Counted from the stretch's first letter, positions 17,596 to 26,700 are shown. The stretch is DNA of 64,000 nt from Chelativorans sp. (GCF_031180965.1 NZ_JAPSLH010000005.1:62001-126000), one strand, 5' to 3'. Notes: generated from the letters alone by a model not told the origin. Translations and numbers: made by a program.

Positions 17596-18567
17596 TTGGC
17601 CGAAATCCTGCCGCAGGACGCCGCGCTTGACCCTGCCTGCCGACTGCTCCTGGCGGGCGAGCTGGTGGCGATCCCGACCGAGACCGTCTATGGGCTTGCC
17701 GCCGACGCGACCAATGGGGAGGCTGTTGCCCGCATCTTCGAAGTGAAGGGCAGGCCGCGCTTCAACCCGCTGATCGCCCATGTGGCCGACCGCAAGATGG
17801 CCGAGGCGATCGCTGCCTTTTCGCCGCTGGCCGAGCGCCTGGCGCAGGCCTTCTGGCCGGGCCCCCTGACCCTCGTGCTGCCGCACCGCGCGGGCTCGGG
17901 TATTCACCCGCTGGTCACGGCGGGGCTCGGGACGATCGCGCTGCGGTGCCCCAAGGGGTTCGGGCGCGACGTGATAGAGCGCATCGGCCGTCCGCTGGCC
18001 GCGCCCAGCGCCAACATCTCCGGCCGGGTGACGGGCACGACGGCGGAAGCGGTGGACAAGGCGCTCGGCGGGCGCATCGGGCTCATCGTCGACGGCGGGC
18101 CGACGCCGGTCGGCCTGGAATCCTCCATCCTGAAGGTGGCGGAGGAAGGGCTGTTCCTGCTGCGCCCGGGCGGCCTGGCCGTGGAGGAGATCGAGCGCGT
18201 AGCGGGCCAGCCGGTCCTGCGCGGCGCAAAGGGCGTCGAGGCTCCGGGCATGCTCGCCTCGCACTATGCGCCGGCGGCGCGCATCAGGCTTGACGCGGCA
18301 GAGGTGTTTCCAGGCGAGGCGCTGCTTGCCTTCGGGCCCACACGGGCGCGGGGAGCGGAGCGGGCGGCGGCGCTGCTGAACCTCTCGCCTTCGGGCGATC
18401 TGCGCGAGGCGGCGGCCAACCTCTTCTCCCACCTGTCGGCGCTCGATGCTTCCGGAGCCGCAACGATCGCAGTGGAGCCGGTGCCGGGGCATGGGCTGGG
18501 CGAGGCCATCAACGACCGGCTGGCCCGCGCCGCCGCCCCCCGTGACAGCGGCCGGGAAGGGACATAG
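17596..18567 (+). CDS. L-threonylcarbamoyladenylate synthase (Sua5/YwlC type)
   Basis: 323 residues. It makes threonylcarbamoyl-AMP from threonine, bicarbonate and ATP, the first step of the t6A37 tRNA modification. The YrdC domain fills residues 1-205: IPTETVYGLAADATNGEAV, KGRPRFNPLIAHV and APSANISGRVTGTTAEAV are conserved. An additional Sua5 C-terminal domain (about 215-320, PGMLASHYAPAARIRLDA) marks it as the long form rather than TsaC. The start is a TTG at 17596 behind GGAAGGAAG. The FAD oxidase gene follows after 10 bases. Confidence 0.94.
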   Translation: MAEILPQDAALDPACRLLLAGELVAIPTETVYGLAADATNGEAVARIFEVKGRPRFNPLIAHVADRKMAEAIAAFSPLAERLAQAFWPGPLTLVLPHRAGSGIHPLVTAGLGTIALRCPKGFGRDVIERIGRPLAAPSANISGRVTGTTAEAVDKALGGRIGLIVDGGPTPVGLESSILKVAEEGLFLLRPGGLAVEEIERVAGQPVLRGAKGVEAPGMLASHYAPAARIRLDAAEVFPGEALLAFGPTRARGAERAAALLNLSPSGDLREAAANLFSHLSALDASGAATIAVEPVPGHGLGEAINDRLARAAAPRDSGREGT

Positions 18568-18577
18568 GTTTCGCCCC

Positions 18578-20008
18578 ATGGACGCTTCCCACGACATGCT
18601 CGACCCCGCCCTCGCCGACCGTTTTGCCACGATCGTCGGCGAGCGGCACGCGCTGCGCGACCCTGCGGACATCGCGCCGCATGTGGTGGAGCCGCGCGGT
18701 CTTTACGGCGGGCGCACCTCTCTGGTGCTGAAGCCGGGCAGCACGGAGGAGGTGAGCCGCATCCTGCGCCTTGCGACGGAAACGGGCACGCCCATCGTGC
18801 CGCAGGGCGGCAATACGGGGCTGGTGGGCGGGCAGATGCCGGATGCTTCCGGCCGGCAGGTGATCCTTTCCACATCAAGGCTCAACCGCATCCGCGAGAT
18901 CGATCTGAGCTCCAACACGGCGACGGTAGAGGCGGGCGTAGTGCTGCAGGTGCTGCAGGAGGAGGCGGCGAGGAACGACCGGCTGTTTCCGCTGGCGCTG
19001 GGCTCGCAGGGCTCCTGCCAGATCGGCGGCAACCTCTCCTCCAATGCAGGCGGCGTCGGCGCGGTGGCCTATGGCGTCGCGCGCGATCTGTGCCTCGGCG
19101 TGGAGGTCGTGCTGCCGACCGGCGAAATCTTCGACGATCTGAGGAAGCTCAAGAAGGACAATACGGGCTACGACCTGAAGGACCTTTTCGTCGGCGCCGA
19201 AGGTACGCTCGGCGTCATCACCGCCGCGGTGGTGAAGCTTTACCCGAAGCCGAAGGGGCGCGAGCTCGCCTGGGCCGGGCTCCGCTCTCCGGTCGACGCG
19301 CTGCGCCTGTTCGAACTCGCCAACGACCGGGCGGGGACGGCGCTCACAATGTTCGAGCTCATGGAAAGGACGCCCGTCGACCTCGTGCTGAAGCACATGC
19401 CGGAGACCCGGAAGCCGCTCGCCGGAGAGCATGCCTGGCATGTGCTGCTGGAAATCTCGTCCGGCCGTTCCGCCGAGGATGCACGCGCGCTGATTGAGGA
19501 CATTCTGGGCGGCGGCCTCGAGGCGGGCTGGGTGGAGGACGCGGCGATTGCGCAGAATGCAACCCAGGACCTGCAGCTGCGCCGCCTGCGCGAGGACATG
19601 TCGGACGCGCAGACCCGCGAGGGCGGCTCCATCAAGCACGACATCTCGGTGCCGGTGGCCGCCATCCCCGAATTCATCGCCCGGGCGGGCGAGGCGGTGG
19701 GGAAGGTGGTGCCGGGAAGCCGTGTCGTCTGCTTCGGCCATATGGGCGACGGCAACCTGCACTACAACGTGTCGCAGCCGGTCGGCGGCTCGCGCGAGGA
19801 ATTCCTGAAGCACTACCGGACGATGAATGACGAGGTTCACGCCATCGTGCGCGAGCTCGGCGGCTCCTTTTCCGCCGAGCACGGCATCGGCACCATGAAG
19901 CGCGCCGAGCTCCTCGCGACCCAGCCGGCGATCGCCACGGAGCTGATGCGCCGCATCAAGAAGGCCTTCGATCCGGCCGGCATCATGAACACCGGCAAGG
20001 TGATCTGA
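18578..20008 (+). CDS. FAD-binding oxidoreductase, GlcD/D-2-hydroxyglutarate dehydrogenase type
   Basis: 476 residues. The FAD_binding_4 domain covers about 45-230, with the FAD-contact region PQGGNTGLVGGQMPDASG and GSQGSCQIGGNLSSNAGGVG. The FAD-linked oxidase C-terminal domain carries FGHMGDGNLHYNVSQP and SAEHGIGTMKRAEL, with metal and substrate residues. Members oxidise D-lactate, glycolate or D-2-hydroxyglutarate; the exact substrate is not clear. The start is ATG 18578, 10 bases after the Sua5-type gene, so the two are probably cotranscribed. Confidence 0.92.
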   Translation: MDASHDMLDPALADRFATIVGERHALRDPADIAPHVVEPRGLYGGRTSLVLKPGSTEEVSRILRLATETGTPIVPQGGNTGLVGGQMPDASGRQVILSTSRLNRIREIDLSSNTATVEAGVVLQVLQEEAARNDRLFPLALGSQGSCQIGGNLSSNAGGVGAVAYGVARDLCLGVEVVLPTGEIFDDLRKLKKDNTGYDLKDLFVGAEGTLGVITAAVVKLYPKPKGRELAWAGLRSPVDALRLFELANDRAGTALTMFELMERTPVDLVLKHMPETRKPLAGEHAWHVLLEISSGRSAEDARALIEDILGGGLEAGWVEDAAIAQNATQDLQLRRLREDMSDAQTREGGSIKHDISVPVAAIPEFIARAGEAVGKVVPGSRVVCFGHMGDGNLHYNVSQPVGGSREEFLKHYRTMNDEVHAIVRELGGSFSAEHGIGTMKRAELLATQPAIATELMRRIKKAFDPAGIMNTGKVI

Positions 20009-20208
20009 CCGCCACCGGCGGCCGGTGCGCAGAGCAAAGTTCCCGCCGCTCAGGAAGCGGTAACCAAGGCGCGGATCAGCAAAATTTAACCGACTTTCTA
20101 AGCCGGGAGGTAAGGACCGGCGCGCTAGCTTCGCGCTCATAAAAGGCCGGGAAAACGGCCCGTGGGAGCCAGGACGGCTCTCAGGAGTGAACAGAAGGCA
20201 AGAACAGA

Positions 20209-20772
20209 ATGGCGAGTGGTCTGAAGCCAGTTTGGGCCGGTCGGGCGATGAGGCTCGACCCTTTCCGCCTGCCGCAGGTGGTGAGCTACGCGACGCAGGA
20301 CAGTTTCGGCGAGGTGACATTCACGATCGGCAAGCGCGGCGTGCGCATGCGCCGGGTACTCGATATGAGCCAGCTTCCGGTCACCTTCGCGCTCCCGCCG
20401 GCCGCCTTTCGCGGGGTGGCGGCCCGCGCGATCGAGGACGAGGACGGTCAGGTCACGGTGACGCTGGAGCTTTTGCACAGCGATCCGATGCTGTCGGTCC
20501 CGCTGCTGGTGGCCGGCGACCTGGACGATGTGGCGGCGGACTGGCGCGCCTGGGCGGAAGCCTATCGCCTGCCGATGCTGCTGGTGGAGTCCGACGGCGT
20601 CGCCCGTACGCTGGAGGAATCGCTGGGGCAGGTGAAGACGCAGGCACCGCAGGAGCGGCGTCAGGGCCGCGCGGTGCGCCAGCGCCGCCCGCGCTTCCTC
20701 GCCCGGCGCAGGCAGGGCACGCTGGGCCTCAGGCTCGTGGTGGACGGCGAGGAGATCATCGCGCGGAACTAG
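20209..20772 (+). CDS. DUF6101-like protein
   Basis: 187 residues, no signal peptide or membrane segment. The N-terminal part RLDPFRLPQVVSYATQD, then RGVRMRRVLDMSQLPVTFAL and VAARAIEDEDGQVTVTLEL, resembles the DUF6101 family found next to ubiA in rhizobia. The C-terminus is basic (QERRQGRAVRQRRPRFLARR), which could contact nucleic acid or membrane lipid. The role is unknown. The 200-base upstream region holds two short stem-loops: GGCCG-N6-CGGCC at about 20144-20159, and GAGCC-N5-GGCTC at about 20165-20179. These could form a structured leader. Confidence 0.75.
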   Translation: MASGLKPVWAGRAMRLDPFRLPQVVSYATQDSFGEVTFTIGKRGVRMRRVLDMSQLPVTFALPPAAFRGVAARAIEDEDGQVTVTLELLHSDPMLSVPLLVAGDLDDVAADWRAWAEAYRLPMLLVESDGVARTLEESLGQVKTQAPQERRQGRAVRQRRPRFLARRRQGTLGLRLVVDGEEIIARN

Positions 20773-20838
20773 CGCCCCGCGTTCGAGTGGATCGTGGAAC
20801 GGCGGTGTTCACAGGCGCCCGCCTGAACGCTTTCTGTC

Positions 20839-21822
20839 CTAAAAATACGGGCTGAGCGCCGCCCAGCCGCCGCCGCCCAGAAGGCCGAGAAAGATCAGCC
20901 AGCCCACCGTCGAATTGGACTTGAAGAGCGCCAGGCACTGATCCGGATTCTCGATGTCGAGCACGCGGATCTGCCGCGCCATGTGCACCCCCGCCGCCAC
21001 GAGGCCTGCAAGCGCCGGCATCGGCACAGCGGCAAGGGCAAAGGCGACGGCGAAGAACAAGAGCGCGCCGCCATAAAGCGCGACCAGCCAGCTCTTGGTG
21101 TTTTCTCCGAAAAGGCGCGCCGTTGACCGCACGCCCACGATGGCGTCGTCCTCCTTGTCCTGGTGCGCGTAGATCGTGTCATAGCCGATCACCCACAGGA
21201 TCGAGCCGCAATAAAGGAGGAAGGGCGCAAGCGACAGGCTGCCGAACTCGACCGCCCAGCCCATCAGCGCGCCCCAGGAAAAGGCAAGCCCCAGAAAGAA
21301 TTGCGGCCAGTCGGTGAATCTCTTCGCGAAGGGATAGACGGCGACGACCGCAAGGGACCCGAGCCCCACCAGGACGGCGAAGGCATTGAACTGCAGGAGC
21401 ACCAGAAGGCCGACCAGCGCCTGCGCAACAAGGAACGCCCAGGCCTGGCGGCGCGACACCTGGCCGGAGGGCAGCGGCCGCGAGCGGGTGCGCTCCACCT
21501 TCTCGTCGATGTCATGATCGACGAGGTCGTTATAGGTGCAGCCCGCCCCGCGCATGGCGATGGCGCCGACGAGGAAGAGGAGGAGGAGCCAGGGCGAGGG
21601 CAGGACGGTCCGGAGCGGCGCGCCGGGTTCCGCCCCTGCGCTCGCGGCCATGGCGAGCGACCACCAGCACGGCCACAGGAGAAGCTTCCAGCCGATCGGC
21701 CGGTCCCACCGGGCAAGCTGGGCATAGGGCCAGGCGGCCCGCGGCAGGAGGCGGTAGACCCAATGGCCCGACGGCGCATCGGCGACGCGGCCGCGCATCT
21801 GCCGTGACTGGATGATGTCCAT
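20839..21822 (-). CDS. ubiA: 4-Hydroxybenzoate polyprenyltransferase
   Basis: 327 residues, an integral membrane enzyme with about eight to nine hydrophobic segments. It prenylates 4-hydroxybenzoate, the first committed step of ubiquinone synthesis, using the chain made by the polyprenyl synthase encoded at 9.76 kb. The two Asp-rich Mg-diphosphate motifs are seen: NDLVDHDIDEKVERTRSRPL (about 125-144) and GYDTIYAHQDKEDD (about 233-246). The start ATG 21822 is chosen because GCGAGG lies 7 bases upstream; the frame is open to 22014 without homology. It is divergent from the kinase-like gene at 22044. Confidence 0.95.
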   Translation of the reverse strand: MDIIQSRQMRGRVADAPSGHWVYRLLPRAAWPYAQLARWDRPIGWKLLLWPCWWSLAMAASAGAEPGAPLRTVLPSPWLLLLFLVGAIAMRGAGCTYNDLVDHDIDEKVERTRSRPLPSGQVSRRQAWAFLVAQALVGLLVLLQFNAFAVLVGLGSLAVVAVYPFAKRFTDWPQFFLGLAFSWGALMGWAVEFGSLSLAPFLLYCGSILWVIGYDTIYAHQDKEDDAIVGVRSTARLFGENTKSWLVALYGGALLFFAVAFALAAVPMPALAGLVAAGVHMARQIRVLDIENPDQCLALFKSNSTVGWLIFLGLLGGGGWAALSPYF

Positions 21823-22043
21823 GCTTTCGCCTCGCTCGAACGGACGTGGAGTGGCAAGACGCACGACTGAGGTCAAGCGATACTGCGCACGACTCGCTTG
21901 TTTCGGTCCGAATCGTTGCCGGCGGTCCGTAGACGCCGCGACGTCTTGCCTCGCGGCCTTGTCAAAAGCAGACGCACAATTATCACTTGTTCCGGGCTTC
22001 TGCCGCCGGGGCACGATGTACCCAGCTACTCAAGGAGTTTCCC

Positions 22044-22631
22044 TTGCCGAGATATGTCGCGCTGGAAGAAGCGGCGGAGATGCTTCCCCGCGTCGACAGA
22101 GTTCTTGTCATAGGCTGCTCAGGCGGCGGGAAGACAACGCTTTCACGCGCAATCGCGATGAAATTCGATCTGCAATACCAATCCCTCGATCGTGATGTCC
22201 GATGGTTGCCCGGCTGGAAAGAACGTGATCGGCAGGAGCAACGGGAGATCCTCCGTGGGCTGGTGCAGCGCGATCGCTGGGTCATGGACGGAAGTGGCGC
22301 ATCCACATTCGATCTCCGGCTACCACGCACCGACATGGTGCTCTGGGTCCGCGTCCCAAGACGCGTGGCATTAGTCGGACTGGCAAGACGGGTGCTGCGG
22401 TATTACGGATCAGTTCGTCCAGATATGGCGGAAGGTTGCCCTGAGCCGCTGCCGGATCGGCAATTTCTTTCCTACATCTGGAATTTCGAAAAGAGGTACG
22501 CGCCTATATTCGTGGCCAAAATTGACCTCTACGGGCCAAAGGTCCCGGTTGCCATTCTCAGGTCGCATGAGGACGTGGCACGTCTCCTTCAAATGGCCGA
22601 GAAAGGTCGGGTGAGTACCGCCCGAGCGTGA
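22044..22631 (+). CDS. P-loop kinase of the FlaR/adenylate-kinase-like group
   Basis: 195 residues from a TTG at 22044, which has AAGGAG at a spacing of 6. The Walker A motif is VIGCSGGGKTTLSRAI (about 22-37). QSLDRDVRWLPGWKERDRQE resembles the lid region of the DNA topology modulation (FlaR-like) family, and WVMDGSGASTFDLRLPRTD the following strand. The group consists of small NMP-kinase-fold proteins with no proven substrate. Base and codon use look less G+C-rich than in purD and ubiA, which suggests acquisition. It is not in an obvious operon; purD starts 115 bases later. Confidence 0.85.
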   Translation: MPRYVALEEAAEMLPRVDRVLVIGCSGGGKTTLSRAIAMKFDLQYQSLDRDVRWLPGWKERDRQEQREILRGLVQRDRWVMDGSGASTFDLRLPRTDMVLWVRVPRRVALVGLARRVLRYYGSVRPDMAEGCPEPLPDRQFLSYIWNFEKRYAPIFVAKIDLYGPKVPVAILRSHEDVARLLQMAEKGRVSTARA

Positions 22632-22682
22632 GGGTCGATGGTACGGCAACACTGTTTCTCCCCTAAACAGGCGGCTGGCAAC

Positions 22683-22711
22683 TTGACCGTGAATCACTTC
22701 GGTCATAGCCC
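22683..22711 (+). promoter_or_regulatory. Possible purD promoter with inverted repeat
   Basis: TTGACC (22683-22688) could serve as a -35 box with a weak -10 around 22705-22711. It is embedded in an inverted repeat, TGACCG (22684-22689) and CGGTCA (22700-22705), which could be an operator. Confidence 0.3.
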
Positions 22712-22746
22712 GTTGCGGGGGCATTATTGAAGCAGGGCTGCAGCGC

Positions 22747-24027
22747 ATGAAAGTTCTTCTCATCGGATCGGGCGGCCGCGAACACGCGCTGGCCTGGAAG
22801 CTTGCCGCCTCGCCGCTCCTCGGGAAGCTTTATGCGACGCCGGGCAATCCAGGCATCGCCGAGCATGCCGAATGCGTGGCCATCGACATGCGCGATCACG
22901 AGGCGGTCGTCTATTTCTGCCGGGACAATGCCATCGACCTCGTCGTGGTCGGCCCCGAGGCGCCGCTGGTGGCGGGGCTCGCCGACGATCTCATTGCCGC
23001 CGATATTCCTGTCTTCGGGCCGACCGCCGATGCGGCTCGGCTGGAGGGCTCGAAAGGCTTCACCAAGGACCTCTGCGCCCGCTACGGCATCCCGACGGCC
23101 GCCTACGCCCGCTTTGCCGATGCCGTCCACGCCCGAGATCATGTGCGGCGGGTAGGGGCGCCGATCGTGGTGAAGGCGGACGGGCTTGCCGCCGGCAAGG
23201 GCGTCACCGTGGCCATGACCGAGGCGGAGGCGCTCGCCGCCGTCGACGAATGCTTCTCCGGCGCATTTGGGATCGAGGGCGCGGAGGTGGTGATCGAGGA
23301 GCTTCTGGAGGGCGAGGAGGCGAGCTTCTTCTGCCTGTGCGACGGCAAGACGGCGCTGCCTTTCGGTACGGCGCAGGACCACAAGCGCGTGGGCGAGGGC
23401 GACACCGGGCCCAATACCGGCGGCATGGGCGCCTATTCGCCCGCGCCGGTGATGACGGAGGAGATGGTCGCGCGGGTGATGCGCCAGATCATTGAGCCGA
23501 CGCTGAAGGGCATGGAGGAAATGGGCGCGCCCTTTACCGGGGTGCTCTATGCCGGGCTGATGATCACCCGGGACGGCCCGAAGCTGATCGAATATAACGT
23601 GCGTTTCGGCGACCCGGAATGCCAGGTGCTGATGCCGCGGCTGAAGGACGACCTCCTCGTCCTGATGAAGGGGGCGGTCGATGGCCAGCTCGCGCATATG
23701 TCGGCACGCTGGCGCGACGAGGCGGCGCTGACCGTGGTGATGGCCGCCAAAGGATATCCGGCCTCGCCTGAAAAGGGCTCGGTGATCCGTGGCCTCGATG
23801 CGGCGAAGGACGGAGACGTGGAGATCTTTCATGCCGGCACCGCCCTCCGCAACGGCGAGATTATTGCTGATGGGGGCAGGGTGCTCAATGTGACGGCGCT
23901 CGGCCGCACGGTGACGGAGGCGCGCGACCAAGCCTATCGCGCCGTGGACCGGATCGACTGGCCGGAGGGTTTCTGCCGGCGCGACATCGGCTGGCGGGCG
24001 GTGGAGCGGGAAGCGGAGGGCCGGTGA
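22747..24027 (+). CDS. purD: Phosphoribosylamine-glycine ligase
   Basis: 426 residues, an ATP-grasp enzyme that joins phosphoribosylamine and glycine in the second step of purine synthesis. The start [19 protein letters not shown] and [20 protein letters not shown] are typical. The ATP-binding central domain contains [20 protein letters not shown], and the Mg site is in [20 protein letters not shown]. Length matches the family. The stop overlaps the start of the following GNAT gene (TGATG), so the two are coupled. Confidence 0.97.
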   Translation: MKVLLIGSGGREHALAWKLAASPLLGKLYATPGNPGIAEHAECVAIDMRDHEAVVYFCRDNAIDLVVVGPEAPLVAGLADDLIAADIPVFGPTADAARLEGSKGFTKDLCARYGIPTAAYARFADAVHARDHVRRVGAPIVVKADGLAAGKGVTVAMTEAEALAAVDECFSGAFGIEGAEVVIEELLEGEEASFFCLCDGKTALPFGTAQDHKRVGEGDTGPNTGGMGAYSPAPVMTEEMVARVMRQIIEPTLKGMEEMGAPFTGVLYAGLMITRDGPKLIEYNVRFGDPECQVLMPRLKDDLLVLMKGAVDGQLAHMSARWRDEAALTVVMAAKGYPASPEKGSVIRGLDAAKDGDVEIFHAGTALRNGEIIADGGRVLNVTALGRTVTEARDQAYRAVDRIDWPEGFCRRDIGWRAVEREAEGR

Positions 24028-24602
24028 TGAACGGAGGAGAAGGGCCGATAAGGCTCGTTACCCAGCGCCTCGTCCTGCGCCCGTGGGAGGCGCGGGATCG
24101 GGAGGCGATGGCCGCCATCCAGGGCGATCCGCATGTACGCCGCTTTTTCCCCAAGGTGATGACGCCGGAGGAAGTCCAGGCGGATATCGACCTGGCGGTC
24201 GAGCGCGCGCGGGTGAACGGCTTCCATTTTCAGGCTGCCGAGTTGAAGGAGACCGGCGAACTCATCGGGCTGATCGGGATCGCCTTTGTCCCCGACATCA
24301 TCCGCTCGGCGATACCGAGCCATCCGCGGGTGGAGATCGGGTGGGTGATCGGCAAGGAGTTTTGGGGCCGCGGCCTTGCTCCCGAAGGTGCCCGGGCATG
24401 GCTCGGCTATGCATGGTCCATCGGCTTGCCAGAGGTGGTCGCCTTCACCGCGAGGATCAACCTTCCCAGCCAACAGGTGATGCAGAAGATCGGCATGGAA
24501 TACGACCCGGCGGACGATTACCAGCACCCCAAGATCGCCGAGGGCCACCCCTTGCGCCCGCATGTGCTCTACCGGATCCGCAATCCGCAGCTTCGCGGCT
24601 GA
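24027..24602 (+). CDS. GNAT acetyltransferase, RimJ/RimL type
   Basis: 191 residues from ATG 24027, overlapping the purD stop by one base (a GTG at 24024 is the alternative). The RimJ/RimL group signature is clear: LVTQRLVLRPWEARDREAMA at the start, the acetyl-CoA loop IGKEFWGRGLAPEGARAWL around 110-128, and FTARINLPSQQVMQKIGM near 140-157. Such enzymes acetylate protein N-termini or small amines; the substrate is unknown. Coupling to purD is probably for expression rather than function. Confidence 0.88.
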   Translation: MNGGEGPIRLVTQRLVLRPWEARDREAMAAIQGDPHVRRFFPKVMTPEEVQADIDLAVERARVNGFHFQAAELKETGELIGLIGIAFVPDIIRSAIPSHPRVEIGWVIGKEFWGRGLAPEGARAWLGYAWSIGLPEVVAFTARINLPSQQVMQKIGMEYDPADDYQHPKIAEGHPLRPHVLYRIRNPQLRG

Positions 24603-24618
24603 AGACCGTGGGCGCGGC

Positions 24619-25209
24619 TCAAGCCGACGCTCCCGCGGAAGGTTTCGCGCGCGCCGCTTCCCAAAACAACCAGGCCGACACGAGCCACAGCGCGGCGAAG
24701 AACCCGTTCAGGACAACGATGACCTGCGGCCAGTTCTCTCCTTCAGAGCCCAATCCGCCGGCCAGCGCGATGGCGGCGACGAGTATCTGGGCAAGGGCAG
24801 TCCCGGCCAGTGCCCGCGCCATTCCGTCCGGCCGGAACCGGGCGATGAAGGCGCCGACGATCCCCACCGCGAGCACCCCGAGATACATCAGGTTGGCGGG
24901 GTTGTCTTCGCTGCCGATGATGCCGACCGCGAGATTGATCCATATCAGGAGGAAGGTTCCAAGGAGGGCGACGGCTACAGCCGCCCGGTATGCCGTGCTG
25001 CCCGTCATCCTCGCTGCCAGCTCAAAGGCGCCGCAGGCGCCGAACAAGAGCACTCCCATCACAAGGAAATCCGTCTCGTCCCAGTCGACCTCGCCGGTAA
25101 ACCGCATCGCCACGAGCGGCAGCAGCAGGAGGAGTGCCGCTACTGCCCAAGCTACGATCCTCCAACGGCCTGCGCGCCGCCCGCCATGCGTTTCCGAGTT
25201 TTCTGCCAT
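24619..25209 (-). CDS. Conserved multi-pass membrane protein, unknown function
   Basis: 196 residues. After a basic N-terminus there are six likely membrane segments: about 17-35, 47-64, 72-97, 105-122, 133-150 and 160-184. A short conserved loop VDWDETDFLVMG follows the first helix, and GIIGSEDNPANLMYLG sits between segments three and four. I have seen this acidic-loop pattern in unnamed membrane proteins but know no function. It is divergent from the winged-helix membrane regulator, with 107 bases between, which makes it a candidate target of that regulator. Confidence 0.7.
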   Translation of the reverse strand: MAENSETHGGRRAGRWRIVAWAVAALLLLLPLVAMRFTGEVDWDETDFLVMGVLLFGACGAFELAARMTGSTAYRAAVAVALLGTFLLIWINLAVGIIGSEDNPANLMYLGVLAVGIVGAFIARFRPDGMARALAGTALAQILVAAIALAGGLGSEGENWPQVIVVLNGFFAALWLVSAWLFWEAARAKPSAGASA

Positions 25210-25316
25210 TGCCTTGCCTTCCTCCGCGGGTGAGGGTTCAACATGGATGCGTGCGGCTTCACATGGCTTGCCGGGCCGGTGAGCGGCATGAGCAACTTCT
25301 GAGGTTTTGCTGAGAA

Positions 25317-26402
25317 ATGGCGACCGGCGGCTTCCGCTTCGACCGATTCGTTCTTGACCCGAGCGACCGTCAGCTCAGGCGGGACGGCTTGCCGGTCGAG
25401 CTGAACGCCCGGTACCTCGACGCGCTGGCGCTTCTGGTGCGTGAGCAAGGAAGGCTCGTTTCGAAGAACCGCTTCCTCGACGAGGTCTGGCGCGGCGTGC
25501 CCGTCACAGACGAGGCCCTTACCCAGTGTATCAAGACGCTCCGCAGGCAGCTCGGTGACGATGCCGCCAGTCCGCGCTTCATCGAGACGGTTCCCAAACA
25601 CGGCTACCGCTTCATCGCGCCGGTTGAACGGGTCGGCGATGGGAGCGGGCCCGACGCTGTGACGATGGCGCGATCGGAGGCCCAGCCCCAGCCTTGGCGG
25701 CGGGTTCTCCTGCTCGGCAGCGCTGGCACGATCGGCGGCGGCATCGCCGGCATCTTCGGCGGCCTGTTCTACGGCTTTGCCGGGGCCTTCCAGCCGCTGC
25801 AGCCCGGAATGGGCGCGGTGTCGGTGCTCCTCGTCCTCCTCTGCCTCAACATAGTGGTCGGGCTGCTCGGAGGCGCCGGGGTCGGCTTCGGGATCGCGCT
25901 GGCGGGCGTAGCCTCCGGCCGCCCCTGGCAGTGGGGCATAGCCGGCGGCGCTGCCGGAGGCATGGTGGTGGGCGCCCTGGTGAAGCTGCTTGGCCTCGAC
26001 GCCTTCAACCTCCTGTTCGGCCAGTCGCCGGGCGACATAGCCGGCGCCCCTGAGGGCGCTCTCCTTGGTGGGGCGGTAGGTTTCGGGGCGTGGCTGGGAA
26101 ACCGCGGAGCGGGCTCTCCCCTGCTCGGGCGCTGCATTGCCGCCGCGGCTGTGGCCGGAGCCGCCGCCGGCATGCTCATCGCCCTCATCGGAGGGCGGCT
26201 GATGGGCGGCAGCCTGGACCTGCTCGCCCGCAGTTTCCCCGGTTCGCGCCTGCGGCTCGGCGACATGGGCGGCCTGTTTGGCGAGAGCGGCTTCGGGCCG
26301 GTCAGCCAGGTGCTAACGGCCGGCTTGGAGGGCCTGCTGTTCGGCGGCTGTGTGGTCGGCGCGATGGTCCTCGCGCGGCGGAGCTTGAGCGGGAACGGCT
26401 GA
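25317..26402 (+). CDS. Membrane-integrated winged-helix transcriptional regulator
   Basis: 361 residues. Residues 1-102 form an OmpR/CadC-type winged helix (FRFDRFVLDPSDRQLRRDG, ALALLVREQGRLVSKNRFL, DEVWRGVPVTDEALTQCIKT and HGYRFIAPVE). After a short linker, residues 124-358 are six to eight glycine-rich hydrophobic segments, e.g. LLLGSAGTIGGGIAGIFGGL and GIAGGAAGGMVVGALVKLLG. There is no large periplasmic domain of the CadC/ToxR kind, so the sensor must lie in or at the membrane. DNA binding while membrane-bound is inferred from the fold. ATG 25317 lacks a strong ribosome site. The divergent membrane protein gene is the obvious candidate target. Confidence 0.82.
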   Translation: MATGGFRFDRFVLDPSDRQLRRDGLPVELNARYLDALALLVREQGRLVSKNRFLDEVWRGVPVTDEALTQCIKTLRRQLGDDAASPRFIETVPKHGYRFIAPVERVGDGSGPDAVTMARSEAQPQPWRRVLLLGSAGTIGGGIAGIFGGLFYGFAGAFQPLQPGMGAVSVLLVLLCLNIVVGLLGGAGVGFGIALAGVASGRPWQWGIAGGAAGGMVVGALVKLLGLDAFNLLFGQSPGDIAGAPEGALLGGAVGFGAWLGNRGAGSPLLGRCIAAAAVAGAAAGMLIALIGGRLMGGSLDLLARSFPGSRLRLGDMGGLFGESGFGPVSQVLTAGLEGLLFGGCVVGAMVLARRSLSGNG

Positions 26403-26478
26403 GGTAGGGCTCCCGAATGCTGCCGGCGATCAGGTCTTTCCGATCCGCCACTGCAGATGGGGGGGAAAATCCCGCCTC

Positions 26479-26700
26479 CTAGTCTTCCTCGAACGGATCG
26501 GCCGCCGGAGCGGAAGAAAGCGTGCCCTCGGCCATCCGCTGTCTGTGGTGCCGCAGCGAGCATTCGAGCGAACAGAGCATGCCGCGGTCGGACCAGTAGG
26601 CCGGCCCGCTTTCAATCTGCCCATAATAGCAGGCGAAATCCGGCGCGCCGAACGGCTTGCTGCATTCGATGCATCTGAACTTTTCAGGCCTGGCGAGCAT
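26479..26700 (-). CDS. Small cysteine-rich, probably zinc-binding protein
   Basis: 73 residues from ATG 26700, which has GAGGAGA 5 bases upstream; an upstream start at 26724 is less likely. Cysteines are arranged as FRCIECSKPFG, then FACYYG, then LCSLECSLRHHRQRMAEG, i.e. CxxC...C...CxxxC with nearby histidines. This is a treble-clef or zinc-ribbon-like pattern. The C-terminus is acidic (DPFEED). I do not know the family or function. The protein has no signal peptide and should be cytoplasmic. It is divergent from the acyl-CoA dehydrogenase operon. Confidence 0.65.
   Translation of the reverse strand: MLARPEKFRCIECSKPFGAPDFACYYGQIESGPAYWSDRGMLCSLECSLRHHRQRMAEGTLSSAPAADPFEED

Noticed and set aside
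20009-20208. Riboswitch in the leader of the DUF6101-like gene
   Set aside because: Two small stem-loops are present but match no riboswitch class I know.
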